DNA of 36,027 nt from Candidatus Poribacteria bacterium (GTDB lineage Bacteria; Poribacteria; WGA-4E; WGA-3G): positions 41,946-77,972 of the forward strand of contig JAGWBU010000022.1 in the NCBI GenBank assembly GCA_021295735.1. Direction: 5' to 3'. The notes below the pieces were generated by a model. The model saw only the letters and a program-made list of their open reading frames with translations, made no database searches and was not told where the DNA came from. How positions within the stretch are numbered: the first letter of the stretch is position 1; each line of letters begins with the position of its first letter. Shown piece after piece: positions 15,873 through 23,601 of the stretch. Position numbers and translations under genes: made by a program.

Positions 15873-16825
15873 TGTTTTTTGCTACTTACAACGCTATCTA
15901 TGCCGTTGAAGATAATGGAGATGGCGAACCTGTCCAAGTTTACAAAGGGACAGATCATCAAGAACATGGCGCAATGGTTTCACTGTCAAACGGTCAAGCT
16001 GTGGTGTCTGCCTTGTCGGATGGAACACTACTGGTTTTATCAGAGAGTGATGAGAAACGAATTCCAACAGGTATAGAGGATCCAATCGCTTCGTTGCTCG
16101 TTGTTCGTGAGGATCCGTTGACACTGCTCATCGGAACGGATGAGGGTGCTTATGTCTACCGTCTCGTTGGAGAAAAAGGACCGGCTGAACGGGTCGTCGC
16201 GTTTGACGAATTAGAATGTCGGAAAGATTGGTATACGCCGTGGGGAGGCCCACCAGCCGTGCGGACTTTTGCTAAAACTCAAGACGGTTTTTGTTATGCA
16301 GATATCCATGTGGGAAGTGTCATGCGTTCCCCCGATGAAGGTGTTTCGTGGGAACCTGTAACGCCAGAACTTCATAAAGATGTCCATCAGGTCGCTACAT
16401 GTCCCGCGGACGATCATCAAGTTTATGCGAATACCCAAAACGGTGTCTATGTCAGCAAAGACCGAGGGAACTCGTGGGTAAACCGGATTGAAGGGTTGCC
16501 GGTTCGCTACGGCACCGCTATTGCAGTACATCCAGCAGACCCAGACTTACTGATCGCCACAGTTCAAAACGGACCAAGAGGCGGTGGCGCTTGGCTCTGT
16601 CGTTCGGAGAATGGTGGCGCGACGTGGACTCAACTCAACGATCAGCTCACAGAATCCACCGATCGAATTCGCACGGGTTGTATTGCGTTTACATCCGATG
16701 GAACAGCATGGGCAGTTATCGGAAAGACGCTTTACATCGGAAAGGAGCGAGCCACAGATTGGAGTCCGTTCTGGGCAGCCCCCGAATACGATAACGAATA
16801 TCCGATCCAAACACTTGCTGCTTAG
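15872..16825 (+). CDS. Asp-box (BNR) beta-propeller protein
   Basis: A 317-residue protein with Asp-box motifs (S-x-D-x-G-x-x-W): SPDEGVSWEPV, SKDRGNSWVN and SENGGATWTQL, plus blade-like repeats such as VQVYKGTDHQEHGAMV near the start. This is the sialidase/sortilin/YCF48-type propeller family, usually a binding or recognition module. No signal peptide, so cytoplasmic. The start overlaps the stop of the CHAT-like gene by one base. Physical coupling suggests that the propeller senses or presents a partner to the protease-like protein; that is inference. A glycosidase role is unlikely because no catalytic residues of sialidases are seen. Confidence 0.75.
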   Translation: MFFATYNAIYAVEDNGDGEPVQVYKGTDHQEHGAMVSLSNGQAVVSALSDGTLLVLSESDEKRIPTGIEDPIASLLVVREDPLTLLIGTDEGAYVYRLVGEKGPAERVVAFDELECRKDWYTPWGGPPAVRTFAKTQDGFCYADIHVGSVMRSPDEGVSWEPVTPELHKDVHQVATCPADDHQVYANTQNGVYVSKDRGNSWVNRIEGLPVRYGTAIAVHPADPDLLIATVQNGPRGGGAWLCRSENGGATWTQLNDQLTESTDRIRTGCIAFTSDGTAWAVIGKTLYIGKERATDWSPFWAAPEYDNEYPIQTLAA

Positions 16826-16862
16826 TACATCATTGTAAAAGTGAGCAGAGGAGATTGCAGCT

Positions 16863-17228
16863 TTGAATGTATTAGGTATCGACTTTACTTTCTTTCGGGT
16901 GAGTGATATGCAGAAATCAATCGCCTTTTATCGTGATGTACTTGGGATTCCACTGGCATGTTTAGTGCATGAAGGCACATGGGCAGAATTTGAGATAAAT
17001 CCCGGCACACTTGTGTTAGGGCAGGGTTATGATTTTACGTCTCCCGGTGGCGGGACAGTCGCGCTTGCAGTTGAAGACGCAAAGGCTACTGTCCAGGAAT
17101 TAGAACAAGCTGGAATCCATATACATGCACCTCTGGGGGAATCTGCAGTATGTTTTTGGGCGATTGTCGCAGACCCCGATGGTAATCATGTCATTGTCCA
17201 CCAGCGAAAGGATAAGACTGTCGGTTGA
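16863..17228 (+). CDS. VOC superfamily (glyoxalase/bleomycin-resistance-like) protein
   Basis: A 121-residue protein with the paired beta-alpha-beta-beta-beta layout of vicinal oxygen chelate proteins: FFRVSDMQKSIAFYRDVLGIPL in the first half and VALAVEDAKATVQELEQAGI with IVADPDGNHVIVHQ in the second. The start is TTG at 16863, supported by AGAGGAGA nine bases upstream; the nearby ATG at 16867 is out of frame. Members are glyoxalases, dioxygenases or antibiotic-binding proteins, and this one cannot be narrowed down. It lies 37 bases downstream of the propeller gene on the same strand. Confidence 0.85.
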   Translation: MNVLGIDFTFFRVSDMQKSIAFYRDVLGIPLACLVHEGTWAEFEINPGTLVLGQGYDFTSPGGGTVALAVEDAKATVQELEQAGIHIHAPLGESAVCFWAIVADPDGNHVIVHQRKDKTVG

Positions 17229-17297
17229 AAGTAATAGGTTGCCTAATAATTTGTGAATCGCAAAAATAGCACAATTTAAACGAATGGATAGAAAAAT

Positions 17298-17326
17298 TTT
17301 ACAAGTTGATAATATTGTGGTATAAT
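17298..17326 (+). promoter_or_regulatory. Extended -10 promoter upstream of the DUF433 gene
   Basis: TTTACA (17298-17303), a 17-base spacer, and TATAAT (17321-17326) preceded by TGG, which makes an extended -10. The next gene (17436) is about 100 bases further. The rest of the 17229-17435 gap shows nothing recognisable. Confidence 0.65.
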
Positions 17327-17435
17327 ATAACGTAAGTTAGATGTAAGACCTATAATATCATTACAGTGGATTAACACCGTTAAAGGGTCGAAAAGTAAAT
17401 CTGGAATTGTAAAACTTACTTGGGAGGTCGGATAG

Positions 17436-17683
17436 ATGAATTACCGAGACATTATTACCATTGAACCTGGGAAACGCGGAGGAAAACCTTGTATTCGGGA
17501 ATGCGAATCACCGTTTACGATGTCTTAGACTATCTTGCTTCGGGCATGACAGTAGACGAAATTCTTGATGATTTTCCCTATTTAACTGAGACCGACATTC
17601 AAGCATGTCTTGCGTATGCAGCAGATAGAGAAAAAGCACAAATGGTTGTTTACACGAATGAAAATTCTACAGTAAGTTTATAA
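17436..17683 (+). pseudogene. DUF433 antitoxin gene with a one-base deletion
   Basis: From ATG 17436 (ribosome binding site GGGAGG) the frame reads MNYRDIITIEPGKRGGKPCI, the conserved start of DUF433 proteins. The next expected residues RGMRITVYDVL are in the following frame, and the remainder (DYLASGMTVDEILDDFPYL...) continues correctly to the stop at 17683. Adding one G in the run at 17497-17499 restores the whole 82-residue protein. DUF433 proteins are small DNA-binding-like antitoxins often followed by a PIN-like (DUF5615) toxin gene. No such toxin follows here, so the module has lost its partner or never had one locally. Confidence 0.85.
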
Positions 17684-17743
17684 ATTCTCAAACGGACATA
17701 TCCTACCAACCATTACAATTATTTTAAAACAAAGGAATTCAAC

Positions 17744-18253
17744 GTGCTTATGAAAACAATCACAAAACTTACGTTTATATTAGCTCTTACTGTTTTAGTT
17801 TTTGGGTTTTCCGGTTGTGAACGAGTCTCACAAGTATTAGATTCTCAGTTGGAAACTCCAACTCCGATAGAAGAACGTGACCATGTATGGCCTGTTGACC
17901 AGAACGGTATTGAAGTGCCTGTTCCCGGAACATGGGTGTTAGTATCACATAACCACCTAAATTCGACATCTACAATCGGAGAAAGTTTTACCCTACCTGC
18001 AGATCCTCAACCTATTCTACAAACATCAGATGGAACATACACTGATGGTGAAGGTATCCTCTGGACAAAAATAAGGCTTATAACCGCTGAAGGAGATAAG
18101 TGGCAATTCCTTGAACGGGTAGACACAAGTGTTTCTCCCCATCAACTCTACGCTATTGTCACCGTAGATGATAACGGCATCCCAATCCTTGAATACGGAG
18201 AATATCCTTTTGATTTACCACGCCATAATGTGCAAATCTGGGAAAAACAGTGA
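17744..18253 (+). CDS. Small lipoprotein of unknown function
   Basis: A protein of 167-169 residues with a signal peptide ending in a lipobox (VFGFSGC). The start may be GTG 17744, which is well spaced from AAAGGA at 17731-17736, or ATG 17750 two codons later. After the lipid-attached Cys there is a mature domain with two halves rich in strands (GTWVLVSHNHLNSTSTIGES and KWQFLERVDTSVSPHQLYAIV). I do not recognise the family. It is followed closely by an MFS transporter gene on the same strand (18-base gap), so they may be co-transcribed. Confidence 0.75.
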   Translation: MLMKTITKLTFILALTVLVFGFSGCERVSQVLDSQLETPTPIEERDHVWPVDQNGIEVPVPGTWVLVSHNHLNSTSTIGESFTLPADPQPILQTSDGTYTDGEGILWTKIRLITAEGDKWQFLERVDTSVSPHQLYAIVTVDDNGIPILEYGEYPFDLPRHNVQIWEKQ

Positions 18254-18271
18254 GATAATCTCAGTTAACCT

Positions 18272-19510
18272 ATGCGGATACCGATGCTCTTCCGTTTTTC
18301 GCTCTACGGATTCTTAAAAAATCAACGCTACTACGATCCATTTCTGATTTTAGCGTTTCTTGAGAAAGGTTTGTCCTTCTTCCAAATTGGTATCCTAATT
18401 GGATTTCGGGAGGTTTGCACCAACCTATTTGAAATACCCTCCGGCGCACTCGCTGACCTTTACGGTCGCCGACGCGCCATGATTTTTTCATTTTGTGCCT
18501 ATATTGTCTCTTTTGCCACTTTTGCTGTGAGTAAATCGCTCCCGATGCTTTTCGGAGCGATGTTCTTCTTTGGCTTAGGAGATGCGTTTCGCACTGGGAC
18601 GCACAAGGCGATGATTTTCGACTGGCTCCGTCTGCAAGGCAGATCGGATGAGAAAACGAAAATATACGGCTTTACACGTTCTTGGTCACAAATGGGTTCG
18701 GCCGTTTCTGTTCTCATCGCAGGGGTATTAGTATTTTATCGTGGCAATTTTACAGACATCTTCTGGTTTTCAATTATCCCTTACTTTTTAAACATCATCA
18801 ATTTCTTCGGTTATCCGAAGGAACTGGATGGGGATAGGCAGAGTGAATTTTCACTCAAAGCAGTTGCACACCTGCTTGGTAGTGCCTTGAAACAGTCAGT
18901 GCAATTTCCTCCACTCCGCCGCCTCGTTTTTGAAGGAATGGGGTTCGAGGGGATGTATAAAGCAAGTAAGGACTACCTGCAACCGATACTTGAAAAGACT
19001 GCTATTGCACTGCCTATTCTGATAACGTTGGATGTATCAAAACGGACAGCTTTTCTCGTTACGGTTATCTATTTTCCGCTCTATTTCCTATCGTCTTTTG
19101 CTTCTCGGAATTCTCACCGAGTCTCAGATTGGCGGGGTGGAGATGAAGGCGCAGCACAGTTTATGTGGTGGATAGATTTAGCACTTTTTGCGCTCCTGAT
19201 TCCAGCACTTTGGTTCAGTTGGCATTCTGCTATGATAGTACTTTTCATTGGCTTGGCAATTCTTCAAAACTTCTGGCGTCCCGTATTGATTAGTAGATTT
19301 GACGCTCAGTCAACACCGGACATGGGTGCTACGGTTTTATCTATTGAGGCGCAAGCCAAATCGTTGGCTACAATTGTTCTGGCACCACTGCTCGGATGGT
19401 TAGTAGACAGTGTCGGAAACTTCTCGCCAGTTGGTATTGTCGGGACGTGCATTGCTGTAACGATTCTTCTCGCCTATCACAGCGAGTTGGAAGCGGATCC
19501 GAAAATATAA
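18272..19510 (+). CDS. MFS family transporter
   Basis: A 412-residue membrane protein with about twelve predicted spans. The loop between spans 2 and 3 has EIPSGALADLYGRRRAM, the MFS motif A (G-x-x-x-D-R/x-x-GRR). A long central loop of about 60 residues divides the halves, near residues 185-245, as in the family. Substrate is not evident. Such proteins export drugs or metabolites or import nutrients by proton coupling. The start ATG at 18272 lacks a clear Shine-Dalgarno sequence, and it lies 18 bases after the lipoprotein gene. Confidence 0.85.
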   Translation: MRIPMLFRFSLYGFLKNQRYYDPFLILAFLEKGLSFFQIGILIGFREVCTNLFEIPSGALADLYGRRRAMIFSFCAYIVSFATFAVSKSLPMLFGAMFFFGLGDAFRTGTHKAMIFDWLRLQGRSDEKTKIYGFTRSWSQMGSAVSVLIAGVLVFYRGNFTDIFWFSIIPYFLNIINFFGYPKELDGDRQSEFSLKAVAHLLGSALKQSVQFPPLRRLVFEGMGFEGMYKASKDYLQPILEKTAIALPILITLDVSKRTAFLVTVIYFPLYFLSSFASRNSHRVSDWRGGDEGAAQFMWWIDLALFALLIPALWFSWHSAMIVLFIGLAILQNFWRPVLISRFDAQSTPDMGATVLSIEAQAKSLATIVLAPLLGWLVDSVGNFSPVGIVGTCIAVTILLAYHSELEADPKI

Positions 19511-19541
19511 TCCAGAGTAATTGACTTAATAGTAACCGACA

Positions 19542-20183
19542 ATGGAACAAATTACCCTATTTCCCTTATTAGAGCAGCAATTTTCTCAACCCCAACCACC
19601 ACCAAAAAACGAGGAAGCGGTGAATAAAATCCGCGGCTTGCGTTATATAGAAGACTATATTACCGAATTCCAACATGATTGGTTGTTAGACCAGATCGAC
19701 AAGCAACAGTGGTCCTACTTTTCTAAGCGGCGCTACCAGCATTACGGCACTAAGTTTGACTACGAAACGGGAAAGTTGAAAGATGATAGGCAGATAAGCG
19801 ATTTACCAGAATGGCTAAAAAGAGTTGCTAACAAATTACACAAAGATGGACACATACCTGAGGTTCCCAATCAGGTGCTTATCAATGAATATGAACCTGG
19901 ACAAGGCATCGGCGGGCATATTGATAAAGAGCCTTGGTTTAAGGATACCATTGTCAATTTAAGTCTGGGATCAAGTTGTATTATGGAATTTACAAACAAA
20001 TATGACAAAACAAGGAAAGTTCCGGTTTGGCTTGCGCGGCGAAGTGTTGCTGTATTAAGGGAAGAGGCGAGGTATACGTGGATGCACGGTATTCCTGCCA
20101 GAAAATCGGATGTGTGGGATGGTCGTAAATTCCCACGGCAGCGACGAATATCACTAACGTTTAGACGGGCGATTATAAAGTGA
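19542..20183 (+). CDS. AlkB-like Fe(II)/2-oxoglutarate dioxygenase
   Basis: A 213-residue protein with the AlkB-family core: H126 and D128 in GGHIDKEPW, H182 in YTWMHGIPAR, and the C-terminal R-x-S-L-T-F-R motif (about 202-208) that binds 2-oxoglutarate. The NEYEPGQGIGGH segment is typical of ALKBH4/8-like members. AlkB proteins remove alkyl groups from nucleic acids or hydroxylate proteins. The length fits a single-domain enzyme. It may be co-transcribed with the MFS gene 31 bases upstream, although no functional link is evident. Confidence 0.88.
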   Translation: MEQITLFPLLEQQFSQPQPPPKNEEAVNKIRGLRYIEDYITEFQHDWLLDQIDKQQWSYFSKRRYQHYGTKFDYETGKLKDDRQISDLPEWLKRVANKLHKDGHIPEVPNQVLINEYEPGQGIGGHIDKEPWFKDTIVNLSLGSSCIMEFTNKYDKTRKVPVWLARRSVAVLREEARYTWMHGIPARKSDVWDGRKFPRQRRISLTFRRAIIK

Positions 20184-20234
20184 TACTGTTGAATTGCAAT
20201 CGCAATACGATGTGCTAAGGGAAAACGAATTATC

Positions 20235-20263
20235 TTGACAAACATGATATTGTATGTAATAAT
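20235..20263 (+). promoter_or_regulatory. Promoter of the hicAB operon
   Basis: TTGACA at 20235-20240, 17 bases, then AATAAT at 20258-20263 preceded by TGT (extended -10). The start of hicA follows at 20301. An ACAT...ATGT imperfect palindrome lies within the spacer and could be an autoregulatory HicB site, but this is weak. Confidence 0.55.
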
Positions 20264-20300
20264 ATTTAATTAACATGGCAGAGATAAATTACTCACAAAA

Positions 20301-20521
20301 ATGAAAAACAACCCACGAGGTGACTGGCAGATTTCACACGTTGAGACACTTGCGAAGCGATATGGGTTCAGATAAGTCGTCCTAAGGGTGGTGGGAGCCA
20401 TATAACACTACGGCATGATAAAACTAAAAATTTGACTATTCCTGCACGCCGTCCAATTAAACCTGCATATATTCGGCAACTTGTGCAGATAATTGAGTCT
20501 TTAAAGGAAGATGAATCATGA
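20301..20521 (+). pseudogene. hicA: HicA toxin gene with a one-base deletion
   Basis: ATG 20301 starts MKNNPRGDWQISHVETLAKR, then YGFR and a stop at 20373. One base added at about 20373-20375 joins it to SRPKGGGSHITLRHDKTKNL and the C-terminal PIKPAYIRQLVQIIESL, ending at 20519-20521. The restored protein of about 73 residues is a normal HicA: a dsRBD-like mRNA interferase with the catalytic His in the GGSH segment. The stop overlaps the hicB start as ATGA. As written the toxin is not made, so the antitoxin downstream is an orphan unless the frameshift is bypassed or is a sequence error. Confidence 0.88.
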
Positions 20522-20952
20522 ATGAATTGAAATATCCATTTCTTATGAGTATATTACCCTCAGAGGAAGGCGGCTATTTGGCTAAATTTCCTTTCCTACC
20601 AAGATACCCGTTTTTTATGAGCATATTGCCTCCAGAGGAAGGTGGCGGCTATTTAATCGAATTTCCCGACCTGCCGGGGTGTATGTCCGATGGCGAGACA
20701 ATTGAAGAAACGATAGAGAATGGAAAAGACGCTGTTTTCTGCTGGATAGAAACTGCAAAAGATTTCGGTGATGAAATCCCTCAACCCGGTTCTGCCGATG
20801 TATTCAACGGAGACTGGATTCGACAGCTTCCTGAGCACATCCAAATTCAACTTTCGCAGCGTGCAGAGCAGGAAGGCGTAAACCTAAATACGCTTGTTAC
20901 ATCAATGTTGTCAAAAGGATTGAGACCCAATAATGTGTCATCGGAAAGATAG
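20518..20952 (+). CDS. hicB: HicB antitoxin with duplicated N-terminal segment
   Basis: A 144-residue antitoxin. Residues 6-29 (YPFLMSILPSEEGGYLAKFP...) and 30-54 (YPFFMSILPPEEGGGYLIEF...) are two copies of the HicB N-terminal beta hairpin, which normally occurs once; the second copy continues into the usual PDLPGCMSDGETIEETIENGKDAV. The C-terminus (WIRQLPEHIQIQLSQRAEQE...) is a ribbon-helix-helix type DNA-binding domain. It overlaps hicA by four bases, the classical arrangement. Since hicA is frameshifted, HicB may persist only as a repressor or as immunity against related toxins. Confidence 0.88.
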   Translation: MNELKYPFLMSILPSEEGGYLAKFPFLPRYPFFMSILPPEEGGGYLIEFPDLPGCMSDGETIEETIENGKDAVFCWIETAKDFGDEIPQPGSADVFNGDWIRQLPEHIQIQLSQRAEQEGVNLNTLVTSMLSKGLRPNNVSSER

Positions 20953-21063
20953 TAAACCTTATACGGAGAACTTCTTCGTTGGGATAAACCCGTAACTTAA
21001 AAAGACACAACCATCACACTCTTAGATAAGGACGTGATGGCTATGGTTTTGGGTAACGCTCTA

Positions 21064-21741
21064 TTAAAAACGCCCCGTCTTAACAGATGCCCATTGCGTA
21101 GTCAATTTTTCTTTCGCATCAACCGGAAACGGTTCATCGCGTGTCAAATCATCTTGTGGTTCGCCCTCAAAGAAGCGGAAGTTATCAATCCAGAAATCAA
21201 CATCTGATTGGGCAATAGATAAAGCCACCCACATGTCTCTTACAACATCTACCTTTGCGGTGAAAGTATAATGATACTCTGACCACTCCTCGCCTGTCAA
21301 AATGATAGCGGGCCGAGGAAGTCCTTGAAGATGGTTATCCCAAGGATCACCTTGTTTCTGGAGATTTACAAGTACCTCGCGTGGGTCTTCGGAACGCGCC
21401 CAGAAAATGACAGTATACTCCTCTCCTTTTTGCATTGAGACGTTCTTTTGCTTAACTTTAGCGTGCCAAGCTGTACCAGTCGCTTTGACACCAATGACTT
21501 TAAGGCATTTATCCCCGTGTTGTGGATTTTTCTTGTCAATTTCCATCCTATACTCTCCGCCCCGCTCACAACATGTGCCATCTTCTAATTCCCAGGCGGC
21601 TAAATCATCTTCAAAACTATAATTTTCAAGAAGTAGTTCACCCTTCTCCCATTTACCTAATTCCTGTGGGGTGCCTGCAAAGACACTGAATCCTACTAAC
21701 ACAGTCATTATGACTGCATTTATAACAATAACTCTGTACAC
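21064..21741 (-). CDS. Secreted protein with a carbohydrate-binding (CBM4/9-like) domain
   Basis: A 225-residue protein with a signal peptide (MYRVIVINAVIMTVLVGFSV, cut near FAGTP). The rest is one jelly-roll domain: LLLENYSFEDDLAAWELEDG, EYRMEIDKKNPQHGDKCLKV and DVDFWIDNFRFFEGE are hallmark segments of CBM4/9-type and LamG-like modules. No catalytic domain is attached. It is separated from the upstream gene on the same strand by 42 bases and ends facing hicB across 111 bases that contain a CCATCAC/GTGATGG inverted repeat (about 21010-21042), which could serve as a weak terminator. Confidence 0.8.
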   Translation of the reverse strand: MYRVIVINAVIMTVLVGFSVFAGTPQELGKWEKGELLLENYSFEDDLAAWELEDGTCCERGGEYRMEIDKKNPQHGDKCLKVIGVKATGTAWHAKVKQKNVSMQKGEEYTVIFWARSEDPREVLVNLQKQGDPWDNHLQGLPRPAIILTGEEWSEYHYTFTAKVDVVRDMWVALSIAQSDVDFWIDNFRFFEGEPQDDLTRDEPFPVDAKEKLTTQWASVKTGRF

Positions 21742-21783
21742 GTTAAATTTCTCCCTTTGCGCTTGTATGCGCTGTCTATATGA

Positions 21784-22152
21784 TTAACTTTCTCTTCGCA
21801 TGAGAGATTCTATCTCAGGGAGTATTTGCACCACCGCTGCTTGGTCAACCTGTTCAGCAATACTCGCGTAACCTGCGGTGTGTATCATCTCAGCGAGATT
21901 TTGTCCGAGTTGTTCAATTGTCCAAGCAACCGAATCCGGCACTTCTGCTTTATCAAGGTTTCGATGATCGTTTTTTCCAGAAGGGTCGTAATGGTAGTGC
22001 GGGTTTTTGCGGAAGCAGTCAAAACGTAACAGTTGGATATTTTCTCCATCCGCTTCTCCGAAAACACGCACAGAAGGACCACCATCTTCACCGAAATTGC
22101 GGTTGTCCACGTGGAACTCAACACCACCCGCGTGGAATACTTTTTCTTCCAT
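21784..22152 (-). CDS. Conserved small protein, histidine-rich centre, unknown function
   Basis: A 122-residue protein starting MEEKVFHAGGVEFHVDNRNF. I chose ATG 22152 because AGGGAGA lies just upstream; a longer frame from 22242 would add 30 residues without a ribosome binding site. The centre reads RKNPHYHYDPSGKNDHRNLD, four histidines in 15 residues that could bind metal, and the end is helical (EQLGQNLAEMIHTAGY...). No signal peptide. I do not recognise the family. It may be co-transcribed with the CBM protein downstream on the same strand. Confidence 0.68.
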   Translation of the reverse strand: MEEKVFHAGGVEFHVDNRNFGEDGGPSVRVFGEADGENIQLLRFDCFRKNPHYHYDPSGKNDHRNLDKAEVPDSVAWTIEQLGQNLAEMIHTAGYASIAEQVDQAAVVQILPEIESLMRRES

Positions 22153-22282
22153 GATTTTTCTCCCTGTTTTAGAGATATTGAGGCAATTATACATAAAATC
22201 TCTGTTCGTGTCAACTGAAAAATAACTAACGTTCAGAGCCATTCAATTTTCCAATAATTTCTTTTTTCTCTTAAAACATCTT

Positions 22283-22311
22283 CCTGTAGGAGCGAGCTCC
22301 AGCTCGCGACC
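22283..22311. repeat. Dispersed TGTAGGAG hairpin repeat
   Basis: CCTGTAGGAGCGAGCT then CCAGCTCGCGACC forms a perfect GCGAGCT-CC-AGCTCGC hairpin (22292-22307). The same leader CTTGTAGGAG with different hairpins occurs at 14646, 23501 (minus), 35770 and 35795. The rest of the 22243-22403 gap shows nothing else. Confidence 0.7.
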
Positions 22312-22403
22312 TTTCGACTAAAACGGGTAATAAACCGACAATTGAATGCCTCTGATCTAACGTTTGGGCAAGGCAATCGGGAAAAAATCACCTAAATCTT
22401 TTT

Positions 22404-22419
22404 TATAGTAAACACTATA
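22404..22419. promoter_or_regulatory. Palindrome just upstream of the moaA promoter
   Basis: TATAGT-AAAC-ACTATA is a perfect 6-bp inverted repeat ending 8 bases before the -35 box. It could be a regulator site. Its arm also resembles the TATAGTAAAAT terminus of the MITE at 33498-33611, so it may be a MITE remnant instead. Confidence 0.4.
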
Positions 22420-22427
22420 AAAAATAC

Positions 22428-22456
22428 TTGCAAACCAGATAACAACATGCTATACT
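22428..22456 (+). promoter_or_regulatory. Sigma-70-type promoter of moaA
   Basis: TTGCAA (22428-22433), 17-base spacer, TATACT (22451-22456). The moaA ATG at 22488 lies about 25 bases past the predicted transcription start, so the leader is short and there is no long riboswitch such as a Moco motif. Confidence 0.72.
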
Positions 22457-22487
22457 ATTAAAAAATGAAGAGTTGGTTTATTTAACG

Positions 22488-23483
22488 ATGAAACAGCAAC
22501 TACTCGACAGTTTCGGACGTGTCCATACGAACCTCAGAATCTCCGTTACAGATGTATGCAACTTTCGGTGTATCTACTGTATGCCTGAAGACATGGTATT
22601 TATGCCAGATTCGGCACTGATGACCTACGACGAAATTTTGCATTTCACACGTATCTTTGTCGGGTTAGGTGTTAACAAAATTCGGATTACGGGAGGTGAA
22701 CCGCTCGTGCGTCCCGGTGTGCCGCACCTCATTGAACAACTTGGGCAGATAGATGCGTTGAAAGACATTAGTTTGACAACTAACGGCATCGGGCTAATTG
22801 CCCAAGCGCAGGCACTCTACGATGCTGGACTAAGACGTATCAATGTTAGTTTGGACACACTCAACGAAGAGAAGTTTGAGCAGATGACGCGGCGGAAAGT
22901 TCTCTCGCGTGTAATTAAAGGACTTAAAGCAGCGCATGATTGTGGGTTCAATCCGATTAAAGTCAACGCCGTTGCAATGCGCGGATTTACAGACGATGAA
23001 ATCGTGGATTTAGCCACCTTCGCACGCGAAAACAGTTATCAACTGCGGTTTATAGAGTTCATGCCGCTTGATGCCGATGATATTTGGGGACGCAACATGT
23101 TTATCCCCGGCAAAGAGATTATTGATAAAATTAGCAATGTTTATCCACTGGAGCGAATGACGCTAAATGGCGATGCAAAGAGTGATACGGCGCAACGTTT
23201 CCGCTTCGCTGATAATGTTACTGAAGTTGGGGTTATACCTTCTGTCAGTGAACCGTTCTGTGAAAGCTGCAATCGAATCCGTCTCACTGCTGATGGGAAG
23301 TTCCGAACGTGCCTTTTCTCGCTTACAGAAATTGATTTACTTACCCCATTACGCGAAAGCGCAGACGATGAAGTGATTGAAAACTTAATTATTGATGCAG
23401 TGGCAAAAAAAGAAGCAGGACATAAGATTAATGCTGCGGACTTTGTTAAACCTGAGCGGAATATGTCGAGAATTGGCGGATAA
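22488..23483 (+). CDS. moaA: GTP 3',8-cyclase MoaA (molybdenum cofactor biosynthesis)
   Basis: A 331-residue radical SAM enzyme that converts GTP to 3',8-cyclo-GTP, the first step of molybdopterin synthesis. The radical SAM cluster cysteines are C24, C28 and C31 (TDVCNFRCIYC), and the C-terminal GTP-binding cluster uses C258, C261 and C275 (EPFCESCNRIRLTADGKFRT, then CLFS). The chain ends in RNMSRIGG, the conserved C-terminal GG. I chose ATG 22488; an in-frame TTG at 22473 would add five residues. No other moa genes are in the window. Its two 4Fe-4S clusters make the adjacency to the SUF genes sensible, but 118 bases separate it from sufC. Confidence 0.95.
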   Translation: MKQQLLDSFGRVHTNLRISVTDVCNFRCIYCMPEDMVFMPDSALMTYDEILHFTRIFVGLGVNKIRITGGEPLVRPGVPHLIEQLGQIDALKDISLTTNGIGLIAQAQALYDAGLRRINVSLDTLNEEKFEQMTRRKVLSRVIKGLKAAHDCGFNPIKVNAVAMRGFTDDEIVDLATFARENSYQLRFIEFMPLDADDIWGRNMFIPGKEIIDKISNVYPLERMTLNGDAKSDTAQRFRFADNVTEVGVIPSVSEPFCESCNRIRLTADGKFRTCLFSLTEIDLLTPLRESADDEVIENLIIDAVAKKEAGHKINAADFVKPERNMSRIGG

Positions 23484-23500
23484 AGGGTGTATAAATAAAA

Positions 23501-23530
23501 GAAATCGGGCTTACAAAGCCCTCCTACAAG
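23501..23530 (-). repeat. Dispersed TGTAGGAG hairpin repeat (minus orientation)
   Basis: On the minus strand the stretch reads CTTGTAGGAGGGCTTTGTAA followed by GCCCGATTTC. On the plus strand GGGCTT-ACA-AAGCCC is a perfect hairpin 18 bases after the moaA stop, so it might also end moaA transcripts, although no T-run follows. Confidence 0.75.
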
Positions 23531-23601
23531 AGTGTTCATGATAAACAATAATACATGCAATAACAACAAATCTTATTTCACAAGGAGCCCGAAGCCAAAA
23601 G

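Noticed and set aside
17306-17326. TTGATA as -35 box for the DUF433 promoter
   Set aside because: The spacer to TATAAT would be only 9 bases; TTTACA at 17298 gives 17.
21784-22242. 152-residue version of the histidine-rich small protein
   Set aside because: The extra 30 residues lack a ribosome binding site, whereas AGGGAGA sits before the ATG at 22152.
22473-22487. TTG start for moaA
   Set aside because: It would add five residues not seen in typical MoaA starts; ATG 22488 aligns better.
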